A stretch of 50,050 bases of DNA from an uncultured Lysobacteraceae bacterium (GCA_902825775.1 CADECF010000017.1:1-50050), one strand, 5' to 3'; positions 26,995 to 35,062 are shown, numbered from the stretch's first letter. The notes: generated by a model from the sequence alone, not told the origin. Program-made: numbers and translations.

Positions 26995-27114
26995 TTGTAG
27001 GAGCGGCTTTGTAGGAGCGGTTTTGTGGGAGCGGCTTCAGCCGCGAGCTCTTTTCCGCAACCCGCCGCGCTTGTGCCTAAAGAGCTCGCGGCTGAAGCCG
27101 CTCCCACAAAAAGT
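26995..27114. repeat. intergenic inverted repeat, family A copy 2
   Basis: Begins with three tandem 14-bp units (TTTGTAGGAGCGGC type), the last running into GGGAGCGGCTTCAGCCGCGA and AGCTCTT. After a 20-nt spacer the complement returns (AAAGAGCTCGCGGCTGAAGC, CGCTCCCACAAA). It fills the space between convergent genes and almost touches the stop codon of the FFLEELY gene. Confidence 0.85.
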
Positions 27115-27121
27115 CGTCGGG

Positions 27122-27841
27122 CTACGCCGCGCCGAAGGGCCGCTCATGGCCCGCGAAAAGCCGTCGCGCCACCTCACGCTCGTTGCGGCCGATCCGCGCC
27201 AGGAAGGCGTCGGCGTCGCCGAGCGCCGCGAAAGCCTCGAAACCGCGCTCCAGGAAGCCCTGCAGTTGGCCTAGCCCGGCCGCTTTGGCGGGCCCCCGGG
27301 ACAGCTTGAGCAGGGTCGCCACGCCGGGCATCCGCAACGCACCCGCCAATCCCTGACCCACCTGCACGATCAGGCCGATCTGCCGCTCGCGCAGCCGCGG
27401 CAAACCCACTTCGCGGTAGGCGCGAGCGTACAAAGTCTCGTCCAGCCGTTTGCGCGTCGGCGCCAGTCGTTCCAGCGCTTCGGCCAGGCGTAGATCGAAG
27501 GCGTGGGTCAGGGCGCCGAGTTCGATGCCGTCGGCGACCGTGCGCAGCAGCGCTTCGGGCAGCAGGCGCTGCATCATCGGCAGGACTTTCGCGATATCGG
27601 CGTCGCGGCGGCTGAAATCGTGGTCGCCATACACGTCGGTCAGGAAGAAACGCGCAGCCGGCGCGCTGCGCGGATCGTCCAGGAATTCGGCGAAGCTGGC
27701 CTCCAGCCGCCGCGCCTGCCAGCGTTGCAACTCCGGCAGCCAGCGCGAACGGTTGCGCGGTTCGCGGCGCGGATCGTAAAGCGCTTGGTGGCAGGCCAGT
27801 CGGCGCTGCAGGCGCGGGACGATGGAGCGTGGCCGGGGCAT
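27122..27841 (-). CDS. FFLEELY-motif-type conserved protein
   Basis: A 239-residue mainly helical soluble protein. The central motif ARFFLTDVYGDHDFSRRDAD near residue 60 resembles the FFLxDLYG signature of the proteins named FFLEELY motif protein, common and of unknown function in Xanthomonadaceae. Basic N-terminus (MPRPRSIVPRLQRRLACHQA). ATG 27841 is preferred; an upstream in-frame ATG would pull in residues encoded by the family C repeat. It is convergent with the PHA-system gene and divergent from the patatin gene. Function is not known; the neighbourhood suggests lipid or storage granules (inference). Confidence 0.72.
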   Translation of the reverse strand: MPRPRSIVPRLQRRLACHQALYDPRREPRNRSRWLPELQRWQARRLEASFAEFLDDPRSAPAARFFLTDVYGDHDFSRRDADIAKVLPMMQRLLPEALLRTVADGIELGALTHAFDLRLAEALERLAPTRKRLDETLYARAYREVGLPRLRERQIGLIVQVGQGLAGALRMPGVATLLKLSRGPAKAAGLGQLQGFLERGFEAFAALGDADAFLARIGRNEREVARRLFAGHERPFGAA

Positions 27842-27910
27842 GGGCGCAACTTTAGCGGATGCGCGCGGCGGCTTGCGGGCGATGCGCGTACACGAGCAAT
27901 GCCCGGTTCT

Positions 27911-28001
27911 GTCATCCCGAGCGCAGCGAGGGATCTCCGGCATGGCCGGCCCCGCACGAGAGTGAAAGCGGATCCCTCACTGCGTTCGGGATGACAGAAC
28001 T
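27911..28001. repeat. intergenic inverted repeat, family C copy
   Basis: GTCATCCCGAGCGCAGCGAG-GGATC in one direction and its near complement GGATCCCTCACTGCGTTCGG-GATGAC 45 nt later, between divergent FFLEELY and patatin genes. A single-arm copy lies at 49517-49545 and a shortened relative at 15165-15196. Confidence 0.85.
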
Positions 28002-28098
28002 GGAGTGACGCGCGGGCGCTTCAAAGTGCAGAGCCGCCGCCCACCGTCCACCGATAGCGATCGGCTACACTCGCCGCACTTCCGCCGCGCGACCGTCG

Positions 28099-29373
28099 AT
28101 GCTGCTACTCCACCAGGCCCGCAACCGGCCCCAGACTTCCGCCAAGGCGCGATCGGGCTCGCAACCGCCGAAAATCGGCCTGGCGATCGCCGGCGGCGGC
28201 CCGATCGGCGGCATGTACGAACTCGGCGCCCTGCGTGCGCTCGACGAAGCGCTCGACGGCCTCGATCTGACGCGACTGGATTGCTACGTCGGCGTCAGCT
28301 CCGGCGCCTTCCTCGCCGCCGGCCTGGCCAACCGCATGAGCACGGCGGAGATGTGCCGGATATTCATCACCGGCACCAGCGACGATGTGGAATTCCGGCC
28401 GGAAACCTTCCTGCGCCCGGCGATCCTGGAATACGTGCGCCGCGCTTCCAACCTGCCCCGGCTGGTGGCCGAATGGTGGCGCGAGCTGTTGTTTTCGCCG
28501 GGCGAAGCGCGCTGGGCCGACCTGATCACCCGCTTCGGCGGATTGGTGCCTACCGGCTTGTTCGACAATCGCGAGGTCGAGCGCTTCCTGCGCGAAGTCT
28601 TCGAACGCCGCGGCCGCAGCAACGATTTCCGCGAACTGGGCCGCCCGCTGTACGTAGTGGCCGTGGACCTGGACAGCGGCGAGGCCGTGCGTTTCGGCGG
28701 ACCCGGCTGGGACGACGTGCCGATCTCGCGCGCCATCCAGGCCAGCGCCGCCCTGCCCGGCCTGTATCCGCCGGTGCAGGTGCGCAACCGTCATTTCGTC
28801 GATGGCGCCTTGCGCCGCACGATGCATGCGTCTGTCGTGCTGGAACGCGGCGTCGATCTGCTGCTGGGCATCAATCCGCTGGTGCCGTTCGACAACAGCG
28901 CGACGCCTCAGCGCGGTGCCGAACGCGACCCCCTGGGTCTGGCCGGCGGCGGTCTGCCTGCCGTGCTGTCGCAAACCTTCCGCACCATGCTGCAGTCGCG
29001 GATGGAAATCGGGCTGGCCAAATACGCGCAACAGTATCCGAACGTCGATCAGTTGGTGTTCGAGCCCAATGCCGACGACGGCGAGCTGTTCTTCACCAAT
29101 CTTTTCAGTTTCTCCTCGCGCCACCGTGTCTGCCAGCTCGCCTATCGCAACACGCTTGCCGACCTGCGCAAGCGCGCCGACACGCTGCGCCCGCTGCTGG
29201 CCGCGCACGGCATCCGCCTGCGCGACGAGATCCTCGACGACCCGCGCCGCTCGATCCTCGACGGCCTGGACGTGCCGCCGCGCATGACCGAAACCACCGC
29301 CAGGCTGCGCCGGGCGCTGGACGACGTCGACCAAGTGGTCGCTGCGCAACGGGCCAAACGCCGCGCGCGCTAG
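28099..29373 (+). CDS. patatin-like phospholipase
   Basis: A 424-residue patatin-type acyl hydrolase. The Ser-Asp dyad is visible: the nucleophile elbow GVSSGAFLAAGLANRM near residue 71 and the aspartate in HFVDGALRRTM near 235, with the oxyanion loop GGGPIGGMYELGALRAL near 33. Long C-terminal extension (about 290-424) typical of the Xanthomonadaceae/Pseudomonas members that sit near PHA and phasin genes. Family members release fatty acids from phospholipids or neutral lipids. No signal peptide, so cytoplasmic or granule-associated. Followed by the phasin gene after a repeat; co-function in lipid storage is an inference. Confidence 0.9.
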   Translation: MLLLHQARNRPQTSAKARSGSQPPKIGLAIAGGGPIGGMYELGALRALDEALDGLDLTRLDCYVGVSSGAFLAAGLANRMSTAEMCRIFITGTSDDVEFRPETFLRPAILEYVRRASNLPRLVAEWWRELLFSPGEARWADLITRFGGLVPTGLFDNREVERFLREVFERRGRSNDFRELGRPLYVVAVDLDSGEAVRFGGPGWDDVPISRAIQASAALPGLYPPVQVRNRHFVDGALRRTMHASVVLERGVDLLLGINPLVPFDNSATPQRGAERDPLGLAGGGLPAVLSQTFRTMLQSRMEIGLAKYAQQYPNVDQLVFEPNADDGELFFTNLFSFSSRHRVCQLAYRNTLADLRKRADTLRPLLAAHGIRLRDEILDDPRRSILDGLDVPPRMTETTARLRRALDDVDQVVAAQRAKRRAR

Positions 29374-29396
29374 TCTGCTCTTTTGCAGACGCGGCT

Positions 29397-29510
29397 TTTT
29401 TGTAGGAGCGGCTTTGTAGGAGCGGCTTTGTGGGAGCGGCTTTAGCCGCGAGCTCTTCCAGTATGGCTTGCGCTTGCCGAAAAGCTCGCGGCTGAAACCG
29501 CTCCTACAAA
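29397..29510. repeat. intergenic inverted repeat, family A copy 3
   Basis: Same plan as the copy at 26995-27114: three tandem 14-bp units of TTTGTAGGAGCGGC type, the palindromic GCGGCTTTAGCCGC, AGCTCTT, a 22-nt spacer, then the complement ending CCGCTCCTACAAA. It lies between the patatin and phasin genes. Confidence 0.85.
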
Positions 29511-29589
29511 GGCGCGTGACGGCTTGGTGTGAATGCTCTAGACACCGCGACCAGACTGGATCGCACTACCCACTGCGCGCGAGAGAGCC

Positions 29590-30138
29590 ATGGCCAAGTT
29601 CAAGAAAGCCTCCAAGAAGAAGTCCACTGGCAATGCCGGCGCGCAGGCCCACGCCGAGCAACTGCCGGGCAAGCTCAGCGAATCGGCGCAGCAGATCTGG
29701 CTGGCCGGCGTCGGCGCTTTCGGCCGCGCCCAAGCCGAAGGCACCAAGCTGTTCGAAGCGCTGGTGAAGGAAGGCCTGTCGTTCGAGCAGACCGCACGCA
29801 AGTTCGCCGGCGGCCGCGCCGATGCCGTGCGCGACGCCGTCGAGAACCGCGTCGGCGTGGCGCGCGAACGCGCCGCCGACACTTGGGACAAGCTGGAAAA
29901 AGTATTCGAGGACCGCGTACAGCGCGCCCTGACCAAGCTCGGCGTACCGGGCCGCGACGACCTCAATGCCTTGATCGATCGCGTCGACGCCCTCAACGCG
30001 GAACTGCGCAAAGTCAACGGCTCCCCGGCGCCGCGCAATCGCAGCGCGGCCAAATCCGCTTCGAGCAAGGCCGCTCCAAGCAAAGCTGCCCCGCGCAAGG
30101 CCGCCCGCAAGGCGCCTGCCCGCAAACAGGCGCAGTAA
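29590..30138 (+). CDS. phaF: phasin with histone-like C-terminal tail (PhaF-type)
   Basis: A 182-residue protein. The phasin domain (about 20-130) has the typical SAQQIWLAGVGAFGRAQAEG start followed by a long amphipathic helix that can coat polyhydroxyalkanoate or lipid granules. The last 40 residues are Ala/Lys/Pro repeats (SKAAPSKAAPRKAARKAPAR), like the histone-type tail with which PhaF of Pseudomonas binds DNA and helps distribute granules at division. The N-terminus is also Lys-rich. Upstream is a patatin gene, and a second phasin-like gene lies at 35113. The symbol follows architecture, not a verified orthology. Confidence 0.88.
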   Translation: MAKFKKASKKKSTGNAGAQAHAEQLPGKLSESAQQIWLAGVGAFGRAQAEGTKLFEALVKEGLSFEQTARKFAGGRADAVRDAVENRVGVARERAADTWDKLEKVFEDRVQRALTKLGVPGRDDLNALIDRVDALNAELRKVNGSPAPRNRSAAKSASSKAAPSKAAPRKAARKAPARKQAQ

Positions 30139-30174
30139 ACAGCTACGAGTCGCGGCTGCGGCCGCGCCGGTTCA

Positions 30175-30244
30175 GCCCGCCAGTCCAATACGAAGTTCGT
30201 AGGCTCCCCTCCCCCTCACGGCTTCGGACTGGCGGGCTTCTCTT
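30175..30244 (+). terminator. long-armed inverted repeat after phaF
   Basis: Perfect 12-bp arms GCCCGCCAGTCC (30175-30186) and GGACTGGCGGGC (30226-30237) around a 39-nt centre, followed by TTCTCTTT. Probably the transcription terminator of the phasin gene. Confidence 0.6.
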
Positions 30245-30312
30245 TATGCGCGGCCGGCCGACATCCGCCGCCATCGCGCTATAGTGCGGGCCAGCGAATC
30301 AGGGGTCGCCGG

Positions 30313-31254
30313 ATGTCGTCACTTATGCTCGGATTGCTTTGCGCGCTGATCGTGGGCGCGGCCGCCACGTTCTATTTCTGGGTCGTGCGCCGTCGCCAGG
30401 ACGAATCCATCGAAGGCATCCACAGCCTCAGCGCCATGCGTTGGCGCGAATTCGCCGGCCTGGTGCTGGAAATGCTGTTCCGGCGCGGATACGTCGCAGC
30501 CGAGTTGCATCCGCTGGGCAGCGGCGACCAATCCGACATCCTCCTCAAACGCGAAGACGGCCTGTGCGTGCTGTCCTGCAAGCACGGCTCGGCCTATCGC
30601 CTCGGCGGCAGCGCGGTCGAAGAACTCGCCAACAGCGTGCGCATGAACGACGCCGCCGGCGGCATCATGGTCACGCCCGGCAGTTTTGCGCCCGACGCCT
30701 ACGCGCATGCCAGGCATCAGCGGATCGAACTGATCGACGGCAAGGCGCTATGGCCTGAGATCGAGCCTTTGCTGCCCGAGCCGCTGCGCAAGCAGGTGCA
30801 GGCTTACGCGGCCGGGCGCGCCAAACGCGGCCTCAGCATCGGTTGGACGGCAGCGCTGGTGGCGGGCCTGGCGGTCGCGTTGTTGCTGCCGCGTTCGGAT
30901 AGCGACACGTCCCAGGCGCCTGCGGCCGTTACGGCGCCCGCTCCGAACGCTGCCGCAACCGCGAAGCCCGTCGCCGCCGCACCGCAGGCGGCCGCCGCGC
31001 AGACCGAATCGCAGCAGGAACAGCGCCGCAAGGACGCCGCCAGCGCGATCGCAGCCTTGCCGGGCGTCGAGCGCGCGCTGTGGTCGACTCAGTCCACGCT
31101 ATCGCTGGACGTCAGCAACGACCGCCCGGAGTTGTGGACCGGCATCTGCGGCATCATCGACCGCTACGAAGAATTGCGTGCGACCCGCGTGCAACTCAAT
31201 CCGCCGCCGGGCAGCGGGTTGCCGGTGCGGTTCAAGCAGTGCCACGCCTACTAA
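30313..31254 (+). CDS. membrane-anchored Mrr-type restriction-endonuclease-like protein
   Basis: A 313-residue protein. An N-terminal transmembrane helix (about 4-24) is followed by an Mrr_cat-like nuclease fold (about 35-165): a WREFAGLVLEMLFRRGY helix, then the active-site pattern GDQSDILLKREDGLCVLSCK, in which D and the xCxK lysine correspond to the D-(E/Q)xK catalytic core, and SAVEELANSVRMNDAAGGIM. A second transmembrane helix lies near 172-192, then an Ala/Pro-rich linker and a small C-terminal domain. Such membrane-tethered Mrr-like proteins occur in many proteobacteria without methylase partners; their target is unknown. Whether it cuts DNA, or is a defunct fold used for binding, cannot be told here. 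Confidence 0.78.
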   Translation: MSSLMLGLLCALIVGAAATFYFWVVRRRQDESIEGIHSLSAMRWREFAGLVLEMLFRRGYVAAELHPLGSGDQSDILLKREDGLCVLSCKHGSAYRLGGSAVEELANSVRMNDAAGGIMVTPGSFAPDAYAHARHQRIELIDGKALWPEIEPLLPEPLRKQVQAYAAGRAKRGLSIGWTAALVAGLAVALLLPRSDSDTSQAPAAVTAPAPNAAATAKPVAAAPQAAAAQTESQQEQRRKDAASAIAALPGVERALWSTQSTLSLDVSNDRPELWTGICGIIDRYEELRATRVQLNPPPGSGLPVRFKQCHAY

Positions 31255-31257
31255 TCT

Positions 31258-31361
31258 TTTGTGGGACCGGCTTTTTGTGGGAGCGGCTTTAGCCGCGAGC
31301 TTTTGCAAAAAATCGCAGACACTCTGAAAAGCTCGCGGCTAAAGCCGCTCCCCCAACAAAA
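31258..31361. repeat. intergenic inverted repeat, family A copy 4
   Basis: TTTTGTGGGACCGG and TTTTGTGGGAGCGGC in tandem, then GCGGCTTTAGCCGCGAGCTT, a 25-nt spacer, and the complement AAGCTCGCGGCTAAAGCCGC-TCCCC. Lies between convergent genes, a few bases after the Mrr-like stop codon. Confidence 0.85.
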
Positions 31362-31393
31362 CCGCTGCAAGCAAGCGTTGAACCTGCGTTGTT

Positions 31394-33385
31394 TCACCAA
31401 TGCACGCCGCGCATCAGCGCAGCGAACGCGATCTGCTCGCCGCTGGGCTGGGTCTCGCCCTTCAGCGCCTTCTTGTCTCCCTTGGCCGCGGCCGAATCCG
31501 GGAACAGTTCGAACGCGGTGTTCATCACCACTTCGTAAGCCTTCGGCGCCACCGCGTTGATCAACGCGGCGAAGATGCCCAGACGGGTCGCTATGCGGCT
31601 CGGCTTTTCGATGATCGCCTTCACCAGCAGATCCGCGGCCTCGTCCGGGCTCAGCGTCGGCACGCTGTCGTACATCTTGGTCGGCGCGATCATCGGCGTC
31701 TTCACCAGCGGCATGTTGATCGTGGTGAACGAGATGCCCTTGCCAGACAGCTCGCCCTGCGCGCAGCGGCTGAATGCGTCCAGCGCCGCCTTCGATGCGA
31801 CGTAGGCCGAAAAACGCGGCGAATTGGCCAGCACGCCGATCGAACTGATGTTGATGATGTGCCCCTTGCGCCGGTGCGTCATGGTCGGCATGAAGCCCAT
31901 GATCAGGCGCAGGCTGCCGAAATAGTTCAGCTGCATGGTGCGTTCGAAATCGTGGAAGCGGTCGTAGCTGAGTTCGATCGAACGGCGGATCGAACGGCCC
32001 GCATTGTTGATCAGGATGTCGACGTGGCCGTGTTCCTTCAGCACCTTCTCGACCAGTTTGTCGCAGTCGGCCATGTCGGCCAGGTCCGCGGTATAAGCGA
32101 AGACCTTGCCGCCGGCCTTCTTCATTTCGTCGCGGGCCTTGAACAACTCCTCCTCGCCGCGCGCCACGATGATCGTCACCGCGCCCGCCTCGGCCACGCG
32201 TTGCGCGGTCGACAGGCCGATGCCGGACGAACCGCCGGTGATCACCACCACTTTGTTGCGCACCTTGCCCTTCAGCGTGCGGTCGACGAAGAGGTCGGGA
32301 TCCAGATGGCGTTCCCAGTAGTCCCACAGACGCCAGGCATAGTCGTCCAGCCGCGGCACCGCGATGCCGCTGCCGCGCAGCGCGCGCTCGGTTTCGCGGT
32401 TGTCGAAGCGGGTCGGATAGGTGATGAATTTCAGCGTCTGTTTGGGGATGCGGAAATCCTTAAGCAGCATGCCGACGAAACGCCGCACCGGTGGCAGGTT
32501 GCCGACCGCGCCGCGGATGCTGCTGGGCACGAACGCGAACATGCGCGCGTCGATGCGCATCGTCATCTCCGGCGCATGGCCGGCGCGCGCGAACGCGTTG
32601 AGCACCTCGCCCACGCGCATCGGCTCGGGATCGGTCAGGTGGAAGGTGTGGCCGTCGAGCTTGGGTTTGTGCGCGATGTGGTCCATCGCGTCGACCACGT
32701 AGTCCACCGGCACGATATTGATGCGCCCGCCTTCGATGCCCAGCGTCGGCATCCACTGCGGCAGCATCTCGCGCAGCTTCTTGATGAAGGTGAAGAAGTA
32801 GTACGGGCCGTCGATCTTGTCCATCTCGCCGGTCTGCGAATGGCCCACCACCATGCCGGGGCGGTAGATGCGCCACGGGATGCGCTTCTCTTCGCGCACC
32901 AGGCCTTCGGAGTCGTGCTTGGTGCGCAGGTAGGGATCGTCCAGGCCTTCGGCCTCGTCGAACATGTCCTCGCGGAAGACGCCCGGGTACAGGCCCGCAG
33001 CGGCGATGGAACTCGTATGGTGGAAACAACCCGCGCCGATCGCGGCGGCCAGGTCCAATGCGTACTGCGTGCCATCCACATTCGCGGCGCGCTGGCTTTC
33101 GGCATTCGCCGACAGGTCGTAGATGGCCGCCAGGTGAAAGAAATGCTTCACCTTGCCGGACAAAGCGCGGATCTGCGCCGCCGACAGACCGCATTTGGCC
33201 GCGGTCATGTCGCCGTGGACCACCACGATGCGTTTCATGTCCCAGCCCATCTTCTTGGCGATGGCCTCGAGCTTCTTCTGCGAGTCCTTGCGCACCAGCA
33301 CATGGATGCTGCCCTTGCGCTTGAGCAGGTTGCCGACCAGGTAGCGGCCGAGGAAACCGGTGGCGCCGGTGACGAAATAGCTCAT
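31394..33385 (-). CDS. two-domain SDR fatty acyl-CoA reductase (alcohol-forming type)
   Basis: A 663-residue fusion of two Rossmann domains. The N-terminal, male-sterility/extended-SDR part (about 1-360) has VTGATGFLGRYLVG, HFFHLAAIYDLSA, DPYLRTKHDSEGLV (YxxxK-like) and YRPGMVVGHSQTGEMDKIDG. The C-terminal classical SDR (about 375-600) has VVITGGSSGIGLS, NNAGRSIRRS and SAYVASKAALDAFSRCA. Domain order, length and many blocks (for example FHDFERTMQLNYFGS and NMPLVKTPMIAPTKMYDSVP) correspond to the Marinobacter enzyme that reduces fatty acyl-CoA to fatty alcohol with NADPH. Start ATG 33385 (MSYFVTGATG) matches the family. Divergent from the acyl-CoA-binding protein gene. Substrate is inferred; mycobacterial relatives annotated simply as SDR are the alternative. 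Confidence 0.88.
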   Translation of the reverse strand: MSYFVTGATGFLGRYLVGNLLKRKGSIHVLVRKDSQKKLEAIAKKMGWDMKRIVVVHGDMTAAKCGLSAAQIRALSGKVKHFFHLAAIYDLSANAESQRAANVDGTQYALDLAAAIGAGCFHHTSSIAAAGLYPGVFREDMFDEAEGLDDPYLRTKHDSEGLVREEKRIPWRIYRPGMVVGHSQTGEMDKIDGPYYFFTFIKKLREMLPQWMPTLGIEGGRINIVPVDYVVDAMDHIAHKPKLDGHTFHLTDPEPMRVGEVLNAFARAGHAPEMTMRIDARMFAFVPSSIRGAVGNLPPVRRFVGMLLKDFRIPKQTLKFITYPTRFDNRETERALRGSGIAVPRLDDYAWRLWDYWERHLDPDLFVDRTLKGKVRNKVVVITGGSSGIGLSTAQRVAEAGAVTIIVARGEEELFKARDEMKKAGGKVFAYTADLADMADCDKLVEKVLKEHGHVDILINNAGRSIRRSIELSYDRFHDFERTMQLNYFGSLRLIMGFMPTMTHRRKGHIINISSIGVLANSPRFSAYVASKAALDAFSRCAQGELSGKGISFTTINMPLVKTPMIAPTKMYDSVPTLSPDEAADLLVKAIIEKPSRIATRLGIFAALINAVAPKAYEVVMNTAFELFPDSAAAKGDKKALKGETQPSGEQIAFAALMRGVHW

Positions 33386-33525
33386 GACCTCTCCCGAACC
33401 GAACCAGGACCGCAAGGCGGCCGTCGCGCCTACGTTGCCAGAGCACGGCGTCCGCGACAATTCCCCTGCGTATTGACCACCCCGCCGGTGCGTGCTGTCA
33501 TGCCGCTCTCGCCGGGAGGTTGACC

Positions 33526-33783
33526 ATGTCTGATCTGCAGAAGCGTTTCGAACAAGCCACCAAAGACATCCAGGCCCTGCCCGAAAGACCCGACAACGAC
33601 ACCCTGCTGCGCCTGTACGCCCTCTACAAACAGGGTTCGGAAGGCGACGTCAGCGGCGACAAGCCCGGTTTCTTCGATTTCGTCGGCACCGCCAAGTACG
33701 AGGCCTGGGCCAAGCTCAAGGGCACTTCGCAGGAAGATGCCATGAAGAAATACGTCGATCTCGTCAAGAAGCTGACGGCTTGA
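33526..33783 (+). CDS. acyl-CoA-binding protein
   Basis: An 85-residue four-helix acyl-CoA-binding protein. Conserved elements are LQKRFEQATKDIQALP at the start, the YALYKQGSEGDVSGDKPGF loop with ligand-binding Tyr and Lys, and AKYEAWAKLKGTSQEDAMKK. It binds medium- and long-chain acyl-CoA esters in the cytoplasm. GGAGG lies 7 nt before ATG 33526. It is divergent from the fatty acyl-CoA reductase gene (about 140 bp apart), so carrier and reductase probably share a control region. ACBP genes are patchy in bacteria. Confidence 0.95.
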   Translation: MSDLQKRFEQATKDIQALPERPDNDTLLRLYALYKQGSEGDVSGDKPGFFDFVGTAKYEAWAKLKGTSQEDAMKKYVDLVKKLTA

Positions 33784-33886
33784 CTCCCTCCCCTTCAAGG
33801 GGAGGGTTGGGGTGGGGATGGGTTTCGTCGCGCCTGATAGGAAAACCATCCCCATCCCAGCCTTCCCCTTGAAGGGGAAGGAGCGA
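33783..33886. repeat. intergenic inverted repeat, family F
   Basis: CTCCCTCCCCTTCAAGGGGA-GGGTTGGGGTGGGGATGG, a short spacer, then the return arm CCATCCCCATCCCAGCCTTC-CCCTTGAAGGGGAAGGAG. Each arm contains the small palindrome CCCCTTCAAGGGG. It fills the entire gap between the ACBP and TetR genes; the GAAGGAG end may double as the ribosome binding site of the TetR gene. Confidence 0.8.
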
Positions 33887-33891
33887 AAAGA

Positions 33892-34518
33892 ATGGCCCGC
33901 GAAACCCGCCAACGCATCCTCGACTGCTCGCTTGCGATGTTCAATACGCAGGGCGAGCCCAACGTCACCACCAACCATATCGCCGACGAGCTGGAGATCA
34001 GCCCGGGCAATCTGTATTACCACTTCCGCAACAAGGACGACATCATCGAGCAACTGTTCGGCGGTTACGAACAGCGCATCGATACCGCGCTGGCGCCGCC
34101 GTCGGGACGCCTGCCCGAACTCGAGGACATCTGGCTGCAACTGCACCTGGTGTTCGAGTGCATCTGGGATTACCGGTTCCTATACCGCGACCTGGTCGAC
34201 ATCCTCAGCCGCAACCGTCGCCTGCGCATCCGTTTCGCCCGCATCCTCAAACGCGCCGACGACAGCGCGCATCAGGTGATGCGCGGGCTGACCCAGTCCG
34301 GTGTGATGCGCGCTTCGGCCGCCGAACTCGACGCCGCGGCGACCAATATCCTGGTGATCGCTACGTTCTGGCTGAACTATGCGTCGGTGCGCGGCGAAAA
34401 GGACGAACAGGCCGCGATCCGTGCCGGCATCGTGCAGGTGATGATGCTGCTGGCGCCGTTCCTGCGCGATGCGGAGCGGATGCATCTGAACACGCTCACG
34501 CAAGCCTATCTCGACTGA
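33892..34518 (+). CDS. TetR-family transcriptional regulator
   Basis: A 208-residue TetR-type repressor. The helix-turn-helix is at about 8-55 (RQRILDCSLAMFNTQGEPNV, TTNHIADELEISPGNLYYHF). The C-terminal ligand domain (about 75-205) is helical and fits the sub-group with long aromatic-rich helices (LVFECIWDYRFLYRDLVDIL). Placed after the ACBP and acyl-CoA reductase genes, it may sense acyl-CoA or fatty acids and control this cluster, as many TetR proteins of lipid metabolism do (inference). The GGAAGGAG end of the preceding repeat is positioned as its ribosome binding site. Confidence 0.92.
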   Translation: MARETRQRILDCSLAMFNTQGEPNVTTNHIADELEISPGNLYYHFRNKDDIIEQLFGGYEQRIDTALAPPSGRLPELEDIWLQLHLVFECIWDYRFLYRDLVDILSRNRRLRIRFARILKRADDSAHQVMRGLTQSGVMRASAAELDAAATNILVIATFWLNYASVRGEKDEQAAIRAGIVQVMMLLAPFLRDAERMHLNTLTQAYLD

Positions 34519-34522
34519 AGCT

Positions 34523-34549
34523 TTGTAGAGCGGAGCTTGCTCCGCTGCA
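34523..34549. repeat. half-copy of repeat family B
   Basis: TTTGTAGAGCGGAGCTTGCT-CCGCTGC directly after the TetR stop codon. It is the single-arm version of the outer arms of the element at 25654-25789 and forms an AGCGGAGC/GCTCCGCT hairpin. Confidence 0.75.
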
Positions 34550-34674
34550 TTTCTTGCGATCTTCTGCAAGTCGGAATTTAGCCGCACACTTTTTCGCGGA
34601 TCACAAGCATGCGATAAATTCCCACGCGCTCTGCCTTCTCGCTCAAGCAGGTGCGGCAGCCCGCGCCATCGCTC

Positions 34675-34711
34675 AAAAACAGACGCCAGTTAATGCATGG
34701 CGTCTGTTTTT
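34675..34711. terminator. bidirectional intrinsic terminator
   Basis: AAAAACAGACGCCA, 9-nt loop, TGGCGTCTGTTTTT: a perfect stem of 14 bp if the A/T ends are included. It lies between convergent TetR and the small secreted protein gene and has a T-run on both strands. Confidence 0.9.
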
Positions 34712-34727
34712 CGGTGAATAGGAGCCG

Positions 34728-34991
34728 TTATGGGATCGGGATGGGATGCGTTTTCCAACCGACGATCTCGCACACGCTTATCTCATTCTCGCGATCCGTA
34801 AAACAGCTGTAGATGGGGCAGGTCATCGAATACCCCTTGGTAAAGCACCGCGGGTCAAACTCGCCGCCCTGCTCTGACGCAACCATTTCATCGGTTCCTT
34901 CTTGATCGCCCGACTCTTCCGCCAGCGCATGACCTGCTCCGATCGTCAACGCTAAGCAGACGGCCAACCCCTCCCATACAGAGGACTTCAT
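34728..34991 (-). CDS. small secreted Cys-containing protein
   Basis: An 87-residue protein with a classical signal peptide (SSVWEGLAVCLALTIGAGHA, then LA and cleavage before EE at about residue 25). The mature part is acidic at first (EESGDQEGTDEM) and then has four Cys in CFTKGYSMTCPIYSCFTDRE, with one more block ending in C, a spacing that would allow two disulfides. GGAG stands 8 nt before ATG 34991; an open frame upstream overlaps a terminator and is not used. I know no family with this pattern. Envelope or secreted, function unknown. Confidence 0.72.
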   Translation of the reverse strand: MKSSVWEGLAVCLALTIGAGHALAEESGDQEGTDEMVASEQGGEFDPRCFTKGYSMTCPIYSCFTDRENEISVCEIVGWKTHPIPIP

Positions 34992-35062
34992 CGGTGTTCT
35001 CCAAGTTATACGCCGAACATCGGCACATGTAAGACGTAAAAAACCTGTCGAAGCGGCTCCTG

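Noticed and set aside
28105-29349. Long minus-strand frame opposite the patatin gene
   Set aside because: Composition is Arg/Ala/Gln-rich and without domains; the patatin motifs are on the plus strand.
26995-31361. CRISPR array made of the family A repeats
   Set aside because: The repeats are inverted pairs in separate intergenic gaps, without regular spacers or cas genes.
31400-33523. A 707-codon plus-strand open frame opposite the acyl-CoA reductase gene
   Set aside because: The product is His/Arg/Asp-rich with no motif, there is no ribosome binding site, and the minus strand encodes a protein with two clear SDR domains. High GC leaves antisense frames open.
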